A stretch of 64,000 nucleotides of DNA from contig NZ_BJLQ01000011.1 of the NCBI RefSeq assembly GCF_006538725.1, forward strand, positions 1 to 64,000, given 5' to 3'. A program made the position numbers and the translations under genes. The notes beneath the pieces were generated by a model. The model was given only the letters and a program-made list of their open reading frames with translations. It searched no databases and was not told the origin of the DNA. Each line of letters begins with the position of its first letter. Positions within the stretch are counted from its first letter, which is position 1. This document shows positions 17,176 through 26,210 of this stretch, piece by piece. Source of the DNA: Cellulomonas gelida. Its GTDB lineage: Bacteria; Actinomycetota; Actinomycetes; Actinomycetales; Cellulomonadaceae.

Positions 17176-17645
17176 GCGAGTTCACGCACCTCGACGCGCG
17201 CGGTCACGCGCGCATGGTCGACGTCACCGAGAAGAAGCCGACCGTCCGGTCCGCGACGGCGTCCGGGCTCGTGGCGTGCGGTCCTGCGGTGGTCGCCGCG
17301 CTGCGCGACGGGTCCGTGCCCAAGGGTGACGTGCTCGCGGTCGCACGCATCGCGGGCATCGCCGCGGCCAAGCGCACGCCCGAGCTGTTGCCGCTCGCGC
17401 ACGTCATCGGGGTGCACGGCGCGTCCGTGGACCTGTCGATCGACGACGACGGCGTCCGGATCACCGCGACCGTGCGCACCGCCGACCGCACGGGGGTCGA
17501 GATGGAGGCGCTCACGGCGGTGAGCGTCGCGGCGCTCGCGGTGGTCGACATGGTCAAGGGCCTCGACAAGTCCGTGCGCATCGCGGACGTCCGGCTCGAG
17601 GCGAAGACGGGCGGCAAGTCGGGCGACTGGCACCGGGCGTCCTGA
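17172..17645 (+). CDS. moaC: cyclic pyranopterin monophosphate synthase
   Basis: This 157-residue cytoplasmic enzyme, usually hexameric, converts the MoaA product 3',8-cyclo-GTP to cyclic pyranopterin monophosphate. The family motifs are MVDVTEKKPTVRSATASG near the start, KGDVLAVARIAGIAAAKRTPELLPLAHV (with the catalytic KR/T and His of LAHV), VEMEALTAVSVAALAVVDMVKG, and a final ADVRLEAKTGGKSG with the catalytic Lys. The ATG overlaps the moeA stop by 4 bases, and mobA follows after 1 base, so it sits inside a tightly packed operon. Confidence 0.97.
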   Translation: MSEFTHLDARGHARMVDVTEKKPTVRSATASGLVACGPAVVAALRDGSVPKGDVLAVARIAGIAAAKRTPELLPLAHVIGVHGASVDLSIDDDGVRITATVRTADRTGVEMEALTAVSVAALAVVDMVKGLDKSVRIADVRLEAKTGGKSGDWHRAS

Positions 17646-17646
17646 G

Positions 17647-18420
17647 GTGTGGGACGCGATCGTGCTCGCGGGCGGCGCCGGTCGTCGGCTGGGAGGTCCC
17701 GAGGCGGGCGTGGTGAAGCCCGAGGTCGTCGTCGCCGGGCGGGCGCTCGTCGACCACGCGCTCGCGGCGGTCGCGCAGGCGCGTACGCGCGTGCTCGTCG
17801 CCCCGGACGCCCTGGCCCGCCCGGACGTCCCGACGACCCTCGAGGACCCACCGCTCGGCGGCCCGGTCGCGGGGATCGCCGCGGGCCTCGCGCTGCTGGA
17901 GGGGCTCGAGGAGGAACGCGAGCACGGGGCGGCCGACGTGGTCGTCGTGCTCGCGTGCGACGTGCCGCGCGCGGGCCTCGTCGTGGGGGCGCTCGTCGCG
18001 GCGGCGCAGGACCCCGGTGTGGACGGCGCCCGGCTCGTCGACGACGAGGGTCACCCCCAGCACCTCGTCGCCGCCTACCGCCGCACCGCGCTCGTCCGCG
18101 CGCTCGCAGCGCTCCGCGCCGGTGCCGACGACGCCGACGACGTCGCCGCCGACCACCGCGCACCCGCTCACGACCGTGGTGTGCGCGGCGCCTCCGTCCG
18201 CCGGCTCGTCGCGACGCTGAGGCTCGCGGACGTCCCGGACCCGGGCGGCGCAGCCGCGGACGCCGACACCTGGCCGGCCATCCACCGGCTGGACGCCGAG
18301 CTCGCGTCGGCCGCACCCGACCGCCGGGGGGAGACTCGTACGACCGAACGGGCGGACGCGCACCCGGAGGGTGGCACCATCAGGGAAGCGCACAGCGAGC
18401 CGAGGGAGCGTCATGAGTGA
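17647..18420 (+). CDS. MobA-like molybdenum cofactor guanylyltransferase
   Basis: This 257-residue NTP-transferase-fold protein carries the nucleotide-binding start IVLAGGAGRRLGG with a downstream Lys (VVKPEV), then EDPPLGGPVAGIAAGL and VVVLACDVPRAG (the metal-binding Asp). These are the MobA signatures for attaching GMP to Mo-MPT; the same fold also serves MocA (CMP), so the nucleotide is not certain. The Lys spacing is longer than in E. coli MobA (LAGGxSxRMGxxK). The C-terminal ~50 residues are Arg/Glu-rich and extend past the fold, overlapping the start of the next gene by 8 bases (ATGAGTGA). It starts at GTG one base after moaC ends. Confidence 0.85.
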   Translation: MWDAIVLAGGAGRRLGGPEAGVVKPEVVVAGRALVDHALAAVAQARTRVLVAPDALARPDVPTTLEDPPLGGPVAGIAAGLALLEGLEEEREHGAADVVVVLACDVPRAGLVVGALVAAAQDPGVDGARLVDDEGHPQHLVAAYRRTALVRALAALRAGADDADDVAADHRAPAHDRGVRGASVRRLVATLRLADVPDPGGAAADADTWPAIHRLDAELASAAPDRRGETRTTERADAHPEGGTIREAHSEPRERHE

Positions 18421-18682
18421 TCCGCGTCGAGCACCCGGGGCCGACCTGCCGCTGTGGGTCGACCACCTGACCGACCGGCTCGGCGTCGAGCGTGGGCTCG
18501 TCGACGTCGACCGCCTGCTCGACCTGTCCAGCGAGGTCGCGCACTCGGTCGCGCGGCCCGCGGTGCCGGTGTCGATGTTCGTCGCCGGGCTCGCGGCCGC
18601 GGGACGCACGCCCGACGAGATCGCGGCGATCCTCGCGGACGTCGAGGCGGCCGCGAGCGCGTGGGACGACGAGTCCGCATGA
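18413..18682 (+). CDS. DUF6457-type small protein of the Moco operon
   Basis: This 89-residue, mostly helical, acidic protein (LPLWVDHLTDRLGVE, VDVDRLLDLSSEVAHSVARPAVPVSMFVAGLAAAGRT, DEIAAILADVEAAASAW) has no transmembrane segment or Cys. I recognise the pattern as the family annotated DUF6457, which in actinobacteria is found next to or fused to mobA-like genes. Its start overlaps the mobA-like stop and its stop overlaps the moaD start (ATGA), so it is translated as part of the Moco operon. The function is unknown; a structural partner for the guanylyltransferase is a reasonable guess. ATG 18413 is preferred to earlier in-frame starts because of GAGGGAG just upstream. Confidence 0.8.
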   Translation: MSDPRRAPGADLPLWVDHLTDRLGVERGLVDVDRLLDLSSEVAHSVARPAVPVSMFVAGLAAAGRTPDEIAAILADVEAAASAWDDESA

Positions 18683-18912
18683 TCACCGTCCGCTACTTCG
18701 CCGCCGCGGCGGAGGCCGCCGGTCGTGACGCCGAGCAGGTCCCGGCGGGCACGGGTGAGGCGCTGCGCGCCGCGCTGGTCACGCGACACCCGGCCCTCGA
18801 GCCGATCCTCGGCCGGTGCGCGCTGCTGGCCGACGGGCGCCGCGTCGAGCCGTCGGACCAGGTCGCGCCCGGCGCGACGCTCGACGTCCTGCCCCCCTTC
18901 GCGGGCGGCTGA
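18679..18912 (+). CDS. moaD: MoaD/ThiS-family sulfur carrier
   Basis: This 77-residue ubiquitin-like beta-grasp protein is the small subunit of molybdopterin synthase. The start MITVRYFAAAAEAAGRD and the C-terminal PPFAGG are diagnostic; the terminal Gly-Gly is the site of thiocarboxylation by the MoeB encoded upstream. It works with MoaE, encoded in the convergent operon only 1.1 kb away. Length is standard (about 80). It is the last gene of the + strand operon and its ATG overlaps the preceding stop. Confidence 0.93.
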   Translation: MITVRYFAAAAEAAGRDAEQVPAGTGEALRAALVTRHPALEPILGRCALLADGRRVEPSDQVAPGATLDVLPPFAGG

Positions 18913-18960
18913 GCCCTGCCGGCGAGCCGCCGAGCGGGCGGGAGGGGACGGGGCGGGTGG

Positions 18961-20019
18961 TCAGCCGCCGATCGCGCTCATGGGACGGCGCGGCTGCAGG
19001 AACGTGGGGTCGTCGATGTCGTGGCCGGCCTTCTTGCCGGCCAGGCACTGCCGGTACGCGGCCGCGAGGCCCTCGTCGATCAGGGGCGCGGGCTCGTCGG
19101 ACCGGAGGACGTCGCGCGTGTCGACCTCGGTCTGCGAGAACAGGCACGCACGCAGCTGCCCGTCGGCGGTGAGGCGCAACCGGTCGCACGCGCCGCAGAA
19201 CGGCGCGGACACCGACGCGATGACGCCCACGGTCGCGGGCCCGCCGTCGACGTGCCAGAGCTCGGCGGGCGCCGCACCCCGGCCGGGGACCTCGGTCAGC
19301 GTGAACGCCGCCCGCAGCCGCTCGAGGATCTCCGCCTGCGTGACCATCTCGGTCCGGTCCCAGGTGTGTCCGCCGTCGAGCGGCATCTGCTCGATGAACC
19401 GCATCTGGTAGCCGCGTTCGACGGCGAACCGAGTGAGTGCGACGACCTCGTCGTCGTTCACGCCGCGCATCGCGACCGCGTTGATCTTCACCGGGTGCAG
19501 CCCGGCGGCGTCGGCCGCCGCGATGCCGGCGAGCGTCTCGACCAGCTTGTCGCGGCGCGTGAGCTCGGCGAAGCGCGCCCGGTCGAGCGTGTCGAGGGAG
19601 ACGTTGACGCGGGTGAGGCCGGCGTCGCGCAGCGGGGCGGCGAGGGCGGGCAGGCGCAGCGCGTTGGTGGTGAGCGAGACCTCGACAGGCGCCCCGTCGG
19701 GGGTGGTGAGCGCGGTCAGGCGGCGCACGACGTCGACGACGTCCACGCGCAGCAGCGGCTCGCCGCCCGTGAGCCGGATCTCCCGGATGCCGAGCGCGAC
19801 GCCCACCCGGGCGACGTGGACGATCTCGTCGGTGCTGAGCATGGTCGAGCGCGCGAGCCACGGGACGCCCTCGGCGGGCATGCAGTAGGTGCAGCGCAGC
19901 GAGCAGCGGTCGGTGAGCGAGATGCGCAGGTCGTGGTGCGCGCGGCCGAACCGGTCGACGAGCGTGCCCCGAGGAGGCACAGCGGGCCCGGGCGGCGAGG
20001 TCGGCGGCGGAGTGGTCAC
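18961..20019 (-). CDS. moaA: GTP 3',8-cyclase
   Basis: This 352-residue radical-SAM enzyme carries out the first step of Moco synthesis, rearranging GTP to 3',8-cyclo-GTP. The N-terminal [4Fe-4S] motif is C39xxxC43xxC46 (DRCSLRCTYCMP), followed by RLTGGEPLLR (SAM-binding GGEP) and NVSLDTLD. The C-terminal cluster is FCGACDRLRLTADGQLRACLF. The protein ends in Ala-Ile-Gly-Gly, the C-terminal GG needed for activity in MoaA. GTG at 20019 is chosen because it overlaps the moaE stop by 4 bases (GTGA) and gives the family length; the frame extends upstream but would translate moaE in another frame. Confidence 0.96.
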   Translation of the reverse strand: MTTPPPTSPPGPAVPPRGTLVDRFGRAHHDLRISLTDRCSLRCTYCMPAEGVPWLARSTMLSTDEIVHVARVGVALGIREIRLTGGEPLLRVDVVDVVRRLTALTTPDGAPVEVSLTTNALRLPALAAPLRDAGLTRVNVSLDTLDRARFAELTRRDKLVETLAGIAAADAAGLHPVKINAVAMRGVNDDEVVALTRFAVERGYQMRFIEQMPLDGGHTWDRTEMVTQAEILERLRAAFTLTEVPGRGAAPAELWHVDGGPATVGVIASVSAPFCGACDRLRLTADGQLRACLFSQTEVDTRDVLRSDEPAPLIDEGLAAAYRQCLAGKKAGHDIDDPTFLQPRRPMSAIGG

Positions 20020-20429
20020 AGCCCCACCCAGTGGTGGGTGCCGTCGGCGAGCAGCTCGCGCTTCCAGACCGGCAGCTCGGCCTTGACGGTCTCGACGAGC
20101 CGACGGCACGCGTCGAACGCCTCGGCCCGGTGCGCGGCCGCCACGGCCGCCACGATCGCCGCCTCGCCCACGCGCACGTGCCCGACCCGGTGGCTCACGG
20201 CGACGCCGAGCACGTCCTCGTCGGACGCGACCTGCGCGGCCAGCCGCTCGAGCGTGCGGCCCGCGTCCGGGTGCGCGCTGTACTCGAGCCCGACGACCTC
20301 GCCGACCACCGACGGGTCGTGGTCCCGGACCAGCCCGACGAACGTCGCCACCGCGCCCGCGCGGGGCCCGGACACATGTTCCACGTGAAACAGCAGGTCA
20401 AGCGGCTGGTCCGTGACGGCCGCGATCAC
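20016..20429 (-). CDS. moaE: molybdopterin synthase catalytic subunit
   Basis: This 137-residue cytoplasmic subunit, with MoaD, converts cyclic pyranopterin monophosphate to molybdopterin. Motifs: GAVATFVGLVRDHD near the N terminus, LEYSAHPDAGRTLERLA, VSHRVGHVRVGEAAIVAAVAAAHRAEAFDACRRLVETVKAELPVWKREL with the catalytic Lys of the KAELPVWK segment. GTG at 20429 overlaps the mogA stop by 4 bases and its own stop overlaps the moaA start, giving two coupled junctions in a mogA-moaE-moaA operon. Confidence 0.95.
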   Translation of the reverse strand: MIAAVTDQPLDLLFHVEHVSGPRAGAVATFVGLVRDHDPSVVGEVVGLEYSAHPDAGRTLERLAAQVASDEDVLGVAVSHRVGHVRVGEAAIVAAVAAAHRAEAFDACRRLVETVKAELPVWKRELLADGTHHWVGL

Positions 20430-20905
20430 CCGTGGTCTCCGCCCTCGACCTGGCTCAGCAGGTGGGGGAGCAGCGGCACGAGCACGACGAGCCCCTCCCG
20501 CACGCCGCCCGTCGAGCCGGGCAGGTTCACCACGACGACGCCCTCGGCGGTCACCCCGGCCAGCCCGCGGCTGAGCGTGGCGGTGGGCACGTCCGACGAC
20601 CGGCGCAGCAGCTCGGGCACGCCGGGCAGCTCCTTGGCGAGCAGCGGGCGGGTGCCCTCGGGCGTCTCGTCGCGGGGACCGACGCCCGTCCCACCGGACG
20701 TCACGACGAGCCGCGCCCCGCCGCTCACCGCCGCGAGCACCGCGGTGCGGACCGACTCGGCGCCGTCCGGCACGACGACCGGATCGCCCACGGCGTACCC
20801 GGCCGAGCGCAGCAGCTCGACCGCGGCAGGACCGGACCGGTCCTCGCGCGTGCCGGCCGCGCAGCGGTCGGAGACGACCACCACGACCGCACGGGGTTCG
20901 CTCAC
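20426..20905 (-). CDS. mogA: molybdopterin adenylyltransferase (MogA/MoaB family)
   Basis: This 159-residue cytoplasmic MoCF-fold protein adenylates molybdopterin to MPT-AMP, the substrate of MoeA. Motifs: VVVVVSDRCAAGTREDRSGPAAVELL at the N terminus, VVTSGGTGVGPRDETPE (the SGGTG pterin-binding loop) and VVVNLPGSTGGVREGL. It starts at GTG 20905, with a TAGCCT box some 10 bases upstream, so the operon is probably leaderless. It heads the - strand Moco operon and diverges from the glycine riboswitch and gcvP. Confidence 0.93.
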   Translation of the reverse strand: MSEPRAVVVVVSDRCAAGTREDRSGPAAVELLRSAGYAVGDPVVVPDGAESVRTAVLAAVSGGARLVVTSGGTGVGPRDETPEGTRPLLAKELPGVPELLRRSSDVPTATLSRGLAGVTAEGVVVVNLPGSTGGVREGLVVLVPLLPHLLSQVEGGDHG

Positions 20906-21000
20906 CCGGCCAGGCTAACCACGCCTGCGCCCGATCTGCCCGGCGTCTCGCCGTGGAAACCCGGACCGGCACCCGCCGTCACCCGGCAGCGGTGAGCGGG

Positions 21001-21006
21001 TAGCCT
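21001..21006 (+). promoter_or_regulatory. candidate -10 box of the gcvPTH operon
   Basis: TAGCCT at this point lies about 65 bases before the first glycine aptamer, consistent with transcription starting near 21013 and a leader of about 325 bases. No good -35 box was seen, as is common in actinobacteria. Confidence 0.4.
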
Positions 21007-21068
21007 TGCCCCAGCGTCGTCGGCCGGTCCGGTCTCAGCGGCGGACAACTGAACACGCTGCTCGAACC

Positions 21069-21293
21069 GAGGCGGGAGAGTCCCGCAGGAGCGGGCGCCG
21101 AAGGAGCAACCCTCCCCGGGAATCTCTCAGGCCCCTGTACCGCCACGGCGAGGCAACTCTGGAAAGCGGCCGGCCCACCACGGGACGGCCCACCGACGGT
21201 GCAAGCCGGCGCGCCCCGGGCTGGATCGACAGCCATGGCGGACCGGCAAAACTCTCAGGTCGTCGCGCCACGCGACGGATGACAGAGCGGGGA
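21069..21293 (+). promoter_or_regulatory. tandem glycine riboswitch
   Basis: Two consecutive glycine aptamers lie in the leader of gcvP. Aptamer 1 (about 21069-21168) shows GGCGGGAGAGTCCCG, GCGCCGAAGGAGCAA, then CTCTCAGGC and ACTCTGGAAAG. Aptamer 2 (about 21185-21291) shows CGACGGTGCAAGCC, GGCAAAACTCTCAGGT and GACAGAGCGGGGAG. These conserved blocks are the hallmark of the gcvT RNA element. The gene downstream makes glycine-cleavage protein P, so ligand-induced expression is the expected response. The 46 bases between the element and the GTG contain the short G+C stems likely to form the expression platform. Confidence 0.95.
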
Positions 21294-21339
21294 GCCCACC
21301 ACCCGTCCCGGCGTCGCCGGACGACCCCCGGAGCAGCTC

Positions 21340-24303
21340 GTGTCGATCACCACGCCCCCCGCAGCCACCGCCCCCACGGGCGCCGGGCGCGTCTCGCCCG
21401 CCGCGCAGCAGTTCGTCGACCGGCACGTCGGGCCCCGCGGCGACGAGACCGCGCGCATGCTCGCGACGGTCGGCTACGACTCCCTCGATGCCCTGATCGA
21501 CGCGGCCGTGCCGCAGAGCATCCGCAGCGGCCGCCCGCTGGACCTGCCGGAGGCGCGCGACGAGCACGACGTGCAGGGCGCGCTGCGCGCGATCGCGGAC
21601 AAGAACCAGGTGCTGCGCCCGATGATCGGCCAGGGCTACTCCGGCACGATCACGCCGCCCGTGATCCGCCGCAACGTGCTCGAGTCGCCCGCCTGGTACA
21701 CCGCGTACACCCCCTACCAGCCGGAGATCAGCCAGGGTCGTCTCGAGGCGCTGCTCAACTTCCAGACCATGGTCGAGGACCTCACGGGCCTGGCGATCGC
21801 GAACGCGAGCCTGCTCGACGAGGCGACCGCGGTGGCCGAGGCCGTGGCGCTCATGTGGCGCGTGCAGCGCGGCAAGGCGGGCACGGTCGTGCTCGACGAC
21901 CAGCTCTTCGCGCAGTCCCTCGCGGTGACCGTGGGCCGCGCGCAGGCGATCGGCCTGCCCGTGGTGGTGGCCGACCTGTCTCAGGGCCTGCCCGACGTCG
22001 AGGGTGACCTGATCGGTCTCGTCGTGCAGCAGGTGGCTGCGTCCGGCCAGGTCCGGGACCTGCGGGACGTGATCGCGACGACGAAGGAGCGCGGCGGGCT
22101 GGTCACGGCCGCGACCGACCTCCTGGCGCTCACGCTGCTCACCTCGCCGGGGACGCTCGGCGCGGACGTCGCGGTCGGCTCGGCGCAGCGGTTCGGCGTC
22201 CCGTTGTTCGGCGGCGGCCCGCACGCGGCGTTCATGGCGGTGCGCACGGGCCTCGAGCGCATGCTGCCCGGCCGCCTGGTCGGCGTGAGCGTCGACGCGG
22301 ACGGCGCGCCCGCCTACCGCCTCGCGCTGCAGACCCGCGAGCAGCACATCCGTCGCGAGAAGGCGACGAGCAACATCTGCACCGCGCAGGCCCTGCTCGC
22401 GATCGTCGCCTCGATGTACGCGGTGCACCACGGCCCCGACGGCCTGCGCGCGATCGCGGACCGGGTGCACGCACGCGCCCACCGGCTCGCGGAGCTGCTC
22501 GTCGAGCACGGCGTCGAGGTCGAGCACGACGCGTTCTTCGACACCGTCCGGACGGTCGTCCCGGGGCGGGCGCGCGAGATCGTCGCGCATGCCGCGCGCC
22601 TGGGCGTGAACCTCTTCGCGCCCGACGACGACCACGTGCAGATCGCCTTCGACGAGACGACGACCCCGGCGGACCTGTCGCCGGTGATCGGCGCCTTCGC
22701 GCTCGCCGGCGCCACGACGCTCGAGGTCGACGAGCAGGGTCAGGTCGACTTCGGCTTCGTCGCGCAGGACCGTCCGAGCGCACCGCTGCCGGACTGGGCG
22801 ACGCGCACCGACGAGTTCCTCACGCACCCGGTGTTCCACCTGTACCGCTCCGAGACCGCGATGCTGCGCTACCTGCGCCGGCTCTCGGACCAGGACCTCG
22901 CGCTGGACCGCACGATGATCCCGCTGGGATCGTGCACCATGAAGCTCAACGCGACCGCGGAGATGGAGCCCATCTCCTGGCCGCAGTTCGCGGACGTCCA
23001 CCCGTACGCGCCCGCCGACCAGACGGCCGGCTACGCCGAGCTCGTCACGCAGCTGCAGGACTGGCTCGCGGAGATCACGGGGTACGCGGCGGTCTCGGTG
23101 CAGCCGAACGGCGGCTCGCAGGGCGAGTTCGCGGGGCTGCTCGCGATCAAGGCGTACCACCACGCGCGCGGCCAGGCGCAGCGCGACGTGTGCCTCATCC
23201 CGGCCTCGGCGCACGGCACGAACGCGGCGAGCGCGGCGCTCGCGGGACTGCGCGTGGTCGTCGTCGCGACCGCCCCGGACGGCGAGATCGAGCTCGACGA
23301 CCTGCGCGCGAAGCTCGAGCAGCACGGCCCGCAGGTCGCGGCGATCATGATCACGTACCCGTCCACGCACGGCGTGTACGAGGAGCACGTGCGCGAGGTC
23401 TGCGACCTGGTGCACGAGGCGGGCGGCCAGGTCTACATCGACGGCGCCAACCTCAACGCGCTCGTCGGCCTGGCGCGCCCCGGCGAGATGGGCGGCGACG
23501 TCTCCCACCTCAACCTGCACAAGACGTTCTGCATCCCGCACGGCGGCGGCGGTCCGGGCGTGGGTCCGGTCGCGGTCGCGGCGCACCTCGTGCCGTACCT
23601 GCCGGGCAACCCGACGACGAGCCCGACGCGCCCGTCCACGGAGGCCGACCCCGCGGTGCACGTGCCGCCCGTGTCCGCCGCGCCGTGGGGATCGGCCGGC
23701 ATCCTGCCGATCTCGTGGGCGTACGTCGCGCTCATGGGCCCCGACGGCCTGCGCCGCGCGACCGAGGTGGCTGTGCTCGCCGCGAACTACCTCGCGACCC
23801 GCCTGCGCGAGCACTTCCCGGTGCTCTACACAGGCCCGAACGGGCTCGTCGCGCACGAGTGCATCCTCGACCTGCGCGAGCTCACCAAGGACACCGGCGT
23901 GACGGCCGAGGACGTGGCCAAGCGCCTGCAGGACTACGGCTTCCACGCCCCGACGCTGTCCTTCCCCGTGCCGGGCACGCTCATGGTCGAGCCGACCGAG
24001 AGCGAGGACCTGGCCGAGCTCGACCGGTTCGTCGACGCGATGGTCGCGATCCGCGCGGAGATCGACGAGGTCGCGGCGGGCACGTGGCCGCTCGAGGACT
24101 CGCCGCTGCGCAACGCGCCGCACACCGCGGCGTCGGTCACGGCCGACGAGTGGTCGCACCCGTACGGCCGCGAGCTCGCCGCCTACCCGCTGGCGAGCCT
24201 GCGCCGGAACAAGTACTGGCCGCCGGTCCGCCGGATCGACGGGGCCCGGGGAGACCGCAACCTGGTCTGCTCGTGCCCGCCGGTCGAGTCCTTCGCCGAG
24301 TGA
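21340..24303 (+). CDS. gcvP: glycine dehydrogenase (decarboxylating), P-protein
   Basis: This 987-residue PLP enzyme decarboxylates glycine and passes the aminomethyl group to the lipoyl arm of GcvH. It is the single-chain form with both half-domains, not split into GcvPA and GcvPB; length matches E. coli GcvP (957). The N-terminal half has [34 protein letters not shown]. The C-terminal half has [31 protein letters not shown] and the PLP lysine at Lys728 in [21 protein letters not shown] at 21340 is behind a GGAGCAG ribosome site. First gene of gcvP-gcvT-gcvH and under the glycine riboswitch. Confidence 0.97.
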   Translation: MSITTPPAATAPTGAGRVSPAAQQFVDRHVGPRGDETARMLATVGYDSLDALIDAAVPQSIRSGRPLDLPEARDEHDVQGALRAIADKNQVLRPMIGQGYSGTITPPVIRRNVLESPAWYTAYTPYQPEISQGRLEALLNFQTMVEDLTGLAIANASLLDEATAVAEAVALMWRVQRGKAGTVVLDDQLFAQSLAVTVGRAQAIGLPVVVADLSQGLPDVEGDLIGLVVQQVAASGQVRDLRDVIATTKERGGLVTAATDLLALTLLTSPGTLGADVAVGSAQRFGVPLFGGGPHAAFMAVRTGLERMLPGRLVGVSVDADGAPAYRLALQTREQHIRREKATSNICTAQALLAIVASMYAVHHGPDGLRAIADRVHARAHRLAELLVEHGVEVEHDAFFDTVRTVVPGRAREIVAHAARLGVNLFAPDDDHVQIAFDETTTPADLSPVIGAFALAGATTLEVDEQGQVDFGFVAQDRPSAPLPDWATRTDEFLTHPVFHLYRSETAMLRYLRRLSDQDLALDRTMIPLGSCTMKLNATAEMEPISWPQFADVHPYAPADQTAGYAELVTQLQDWLAEITGYAAVSVQPNGGSQGEFAGLLAIKAYHHARGQAQRDVCLIPASAHGTNAASAALAGLRVVVVATAPDGEIELDDLRAKLEQHGPQVAAIMITYPSTHGVYEEHVREVCDLVHEAGGQVYIDGANLNALVGLARPGEMGGDVSHLNLHKTFCIPHGGGGPGVGPVAVAAHLVPYLPGNPTTSPTRPSTEADPAVHVPPVSAAPWGSAGILPISWAYVALMGPDGLRRATEVAVLAANYLATRLREHFPVLYTGPNGLVAHECILDLRELTKDTGVTAEDVAKRLQDYGFHAPTLSFPVPGTLMVEPTESEDLAELDRFVDAMVAIRAEIDEVAAGTWPLEDSPLRNAPHTAASVTADEWSHPYGRELAAYPLASLRRNKYWPPVRRIDGARGDRNLVCSCPPVESFAE

Positions 24304-24338
24304 ACCCCGCAGGACGAGAGCACACCGAGGAGCACCGC

Positions 24339-25508
24339 ATGAGCGAGCACGAGGCACGCCGGTCGCCGCTGCACGACGAGCACGTCGCGCTGGGCGCCGC
24401 GCTCACCGACTTCGCGGGGTGGCAGATGCCCCTGCGGTACGGCTCGGACGTCGCGGAGCACACCGCGGTGCGCACCGCGGCCGGGCTGTTCGACCTGTCG
24501 CACATGGGCGAGCTGTGGGTCACGGGACCGGGGGCGGGCGACGCGCTCGACCGCGCGCTCGTCGGGAACCTCACGGCGCTCGCGGTGGGCCGCGCGCGCT
24601 ACACGATGCTCTGCGCCCCCGACGGCGGCGTGCTCGACGACCTCGTCGTGTACCGCCTCGCCGACGAGGACGGCGCGGCGCAGGCCTCGCGCCGCTACCT
24701 CGTCGTCGCCAACGCCTCCAACGTGGACGTGGTGCGCGACGCGCTCACGGAGCGGCTCGCGGGCCGCGACGACGTGACGCTCACCGACCGTTCGCTCGAG
24801 ACCGCGCTCATCGCGGTGCAGGGCCCGCGTGCCGAGCAGGTCGTCGTCGGCCTGGTCGACGACCCGGCCGAGGCCGAGGCGGTGCGCACGCTCACGTACT
24901 ACGCGTCCGTGCCGGCGCGCGTCGCCGGGCTCGACGCGCTCGTCGCGCGCACCGGCTACACGGGCGAGGACGGCTACGAGCTGTTCGTGCCCGCGCCGGA
25001 CGCCCCCACGCTGTGGCGCGCGGTGCTGGACGCCGGCACGCCGCTGGGCCTGGTCCCCGCGGGCCTGTCCGCGCGCGACTCGCTGCGCCTCGAGGCCGGC
25101 ATGCCGCTGTACGGCAACGAGCTCGACACCACGACGACCCCGCACGACGCCGGCCTGGGCCGCGTGGTCAAGCTCGACAAGGTCGACGACGAGGGTGCGC
25201 CCCTGCCGTTCGTCGGCCGCGAGCCGCTCGCCGCGCGCGCCGCGTCGGCGCCCGCGCGCACGCTCGTCGGGCTGCAGGGTCTGTCCCGCCGCGCCGCACG
25301 CCACGGCTACCCGGTGGTCACCGGCTACGGCGCGGTCGTCGGGACCGTGACGTCCGGGGCGCCGTCGCCGACCCTCGGCCACCCCGTCGCGATGGCCTAC
25401 GTGACCCCCGAGGTCAGCGCCGAGGGCACCGAGCTGGCCGTGGACGTGCGCGGCCGGCACGAGCCCGTGCGAGTGGTTCCACTTCCCTTCTACCGCCGCG
25501 ACCGGTAG
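24339..25508 (+). CDS. gcvT: aminomethyltransferase, T-protein
   Basis: This 389-residue folate-dependent enzyme releases ammonia from aminomethyl-lipoyl-GcvH and forms 5,10-methylene-THF. Family motifs: RRSPLHDEHVALGAALTDFAGWQMPLRYG at the start, FDLSHMGELWVTGPGA, RARYTMLCAPDGGVLDDLVVYR (with the catalytic Asp), RTGYTGEDGYELFV, ARDSLRLEAGMPLYGNEL. A GAGGAGCACC site precedes the ATG. It lies 35 bases after gcvP in the same operon. The methylene-THF it makes feeds MetF, encoded 6 kb away on the other strand. Confidence 0.96.
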   Translation: MSEHEARRSPLHDEHVALGAALTDFAGWQMPLRYGSDVAEHTAVRTAAGLFDLSHMGELWVTGPGAGDALDRALVGNLTALAVGRARYTMLCAPDGGVLDDLVVYRLADEDGAAQASRRYLVVANASNVDVVRDALTERLAGRDDVTLTDRSLETALIAVQGPRAEQVVVGLVDDPAEAEAVRTLTYYASVPARVAGLDALVARTGYTGEDGYELFVPAPDAPTLWRAVLDAGTPLGLVPAGLSARDSLRLEAGMPLYGNELDTTTTPHDAGLGRVVKLDKVDDEGAPLPFVGREPLAARAASAPARTLVGLQGLSRRAARHGYPVVTGYGAVVGTVTSGAPSPTLGHPVAMAYVTPEVSAEGTELAVDVRGRHEPVRVVPLPFYRRDR

Positions 25509-25547
25509 ACCTCCTTAGTAGACGACGTACGAGAGCGGAGCACCTCC

Positions 25548-25919
25548 ATGACTGACCTCCCCGCCGACCTGAAGTACACGCTCGAGCACGAGTGGCTGAC
25601 CGACGGGAGCCCCGCGACGGTCGGCATCACGTCCGTGGCCGCCGAGGCGCTCGGCGACATCGTCTACCTCGAGCTCCCCGCGGTCGGTGAGTCGATCGAC
25701 GCCGGCACCGTGATCGGTGAGATCGAGTCCACCAAGTCCGTCTCCGAGCTGTTCTCGCCGGTCTCCGGCACCGTGGTCGAGGTCAACACCGCGGCCGTCG
25801 ACGACCCGTCGGTCGTCAACGCCGACCCGTTCGGCGCGGGCTGGCTCCTCAAGGTCGAGGTCACCACCGCCGGTCCGCTGCTCACCGCCGAGGAGTACGC
25901 CGCCCACGCGGCGGGCTAG
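25548..25919 (+). CDS. gcvH: glycine cleavage system H protein
   Basis: This 123-residue lipoyl carrier shuttles the aminomethyl group between P and T proteins. The lipoylation site is Lys63 in GEIESTKSVSEL; the start LKYTLEHEWL and the block VGITSVAAEALGDIVYLELPAVG are typical. Length is standard (about 128). It lies 39 bases after gcvT and is the third and last gene of the operon. No L-protein or lipoyl ligase gene is in the window. Confidence 0.97.
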   Translation: MTDLPADLKYTLEHEWLTDGSPATVGITSVAAEALGDIVYLELPAVGESIDAGTVIGEIESTKSVSELFSPVSGTVVEVNTAAVDDPSVVNADPFGAGWLLKVEVTTAGPLLTAEEYAAHAAG

Positions 25920-26210
25920 GCGACGCCGGTCGGGGGAACCGTCCGGCACCGCCGACGACGCCGCGTCGCGGGTGACGCGCACATGGGCCGAACGGGTGAA
26001 AGCCCGGGGCCGCACCGGGGTCGGGTGTATCAGGCCGACGACCTCGCGTTCATTGTGGGCACAAGCGGGACGACCCGTGGGTGCGGATCACGGTGAGAAA
26101 AAGAAGTCGGGCGAAACGGCGTCATGGACGCGTGCCCGGCCCCTCTCATCCACCGAATGACCCACGGATGCCCGGCACTGCCGGGCCCGTGCAGCCGATC
26201 GGAGGACAAG

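Noticed and set aside
21127-24357. 1076-codon - strand frame opposite gcvP
   Set aside because: Shadow of gcvP; composition dominated by Arg/His/Val/Asp and no motif.
21340-25919. GcvPTH cluster as a horizontally acquired island
   Set aside because: Base and codon use match neighbours, there is no boundary repeat or integrase, and the riboswitch-led layout is normal for the phylum.
26124-26210. Longer start for the LuxR-type gene
   Set aside because: The strong GGAGG site lies just before 26211 and the upstream residues show no HTH or receiver features.
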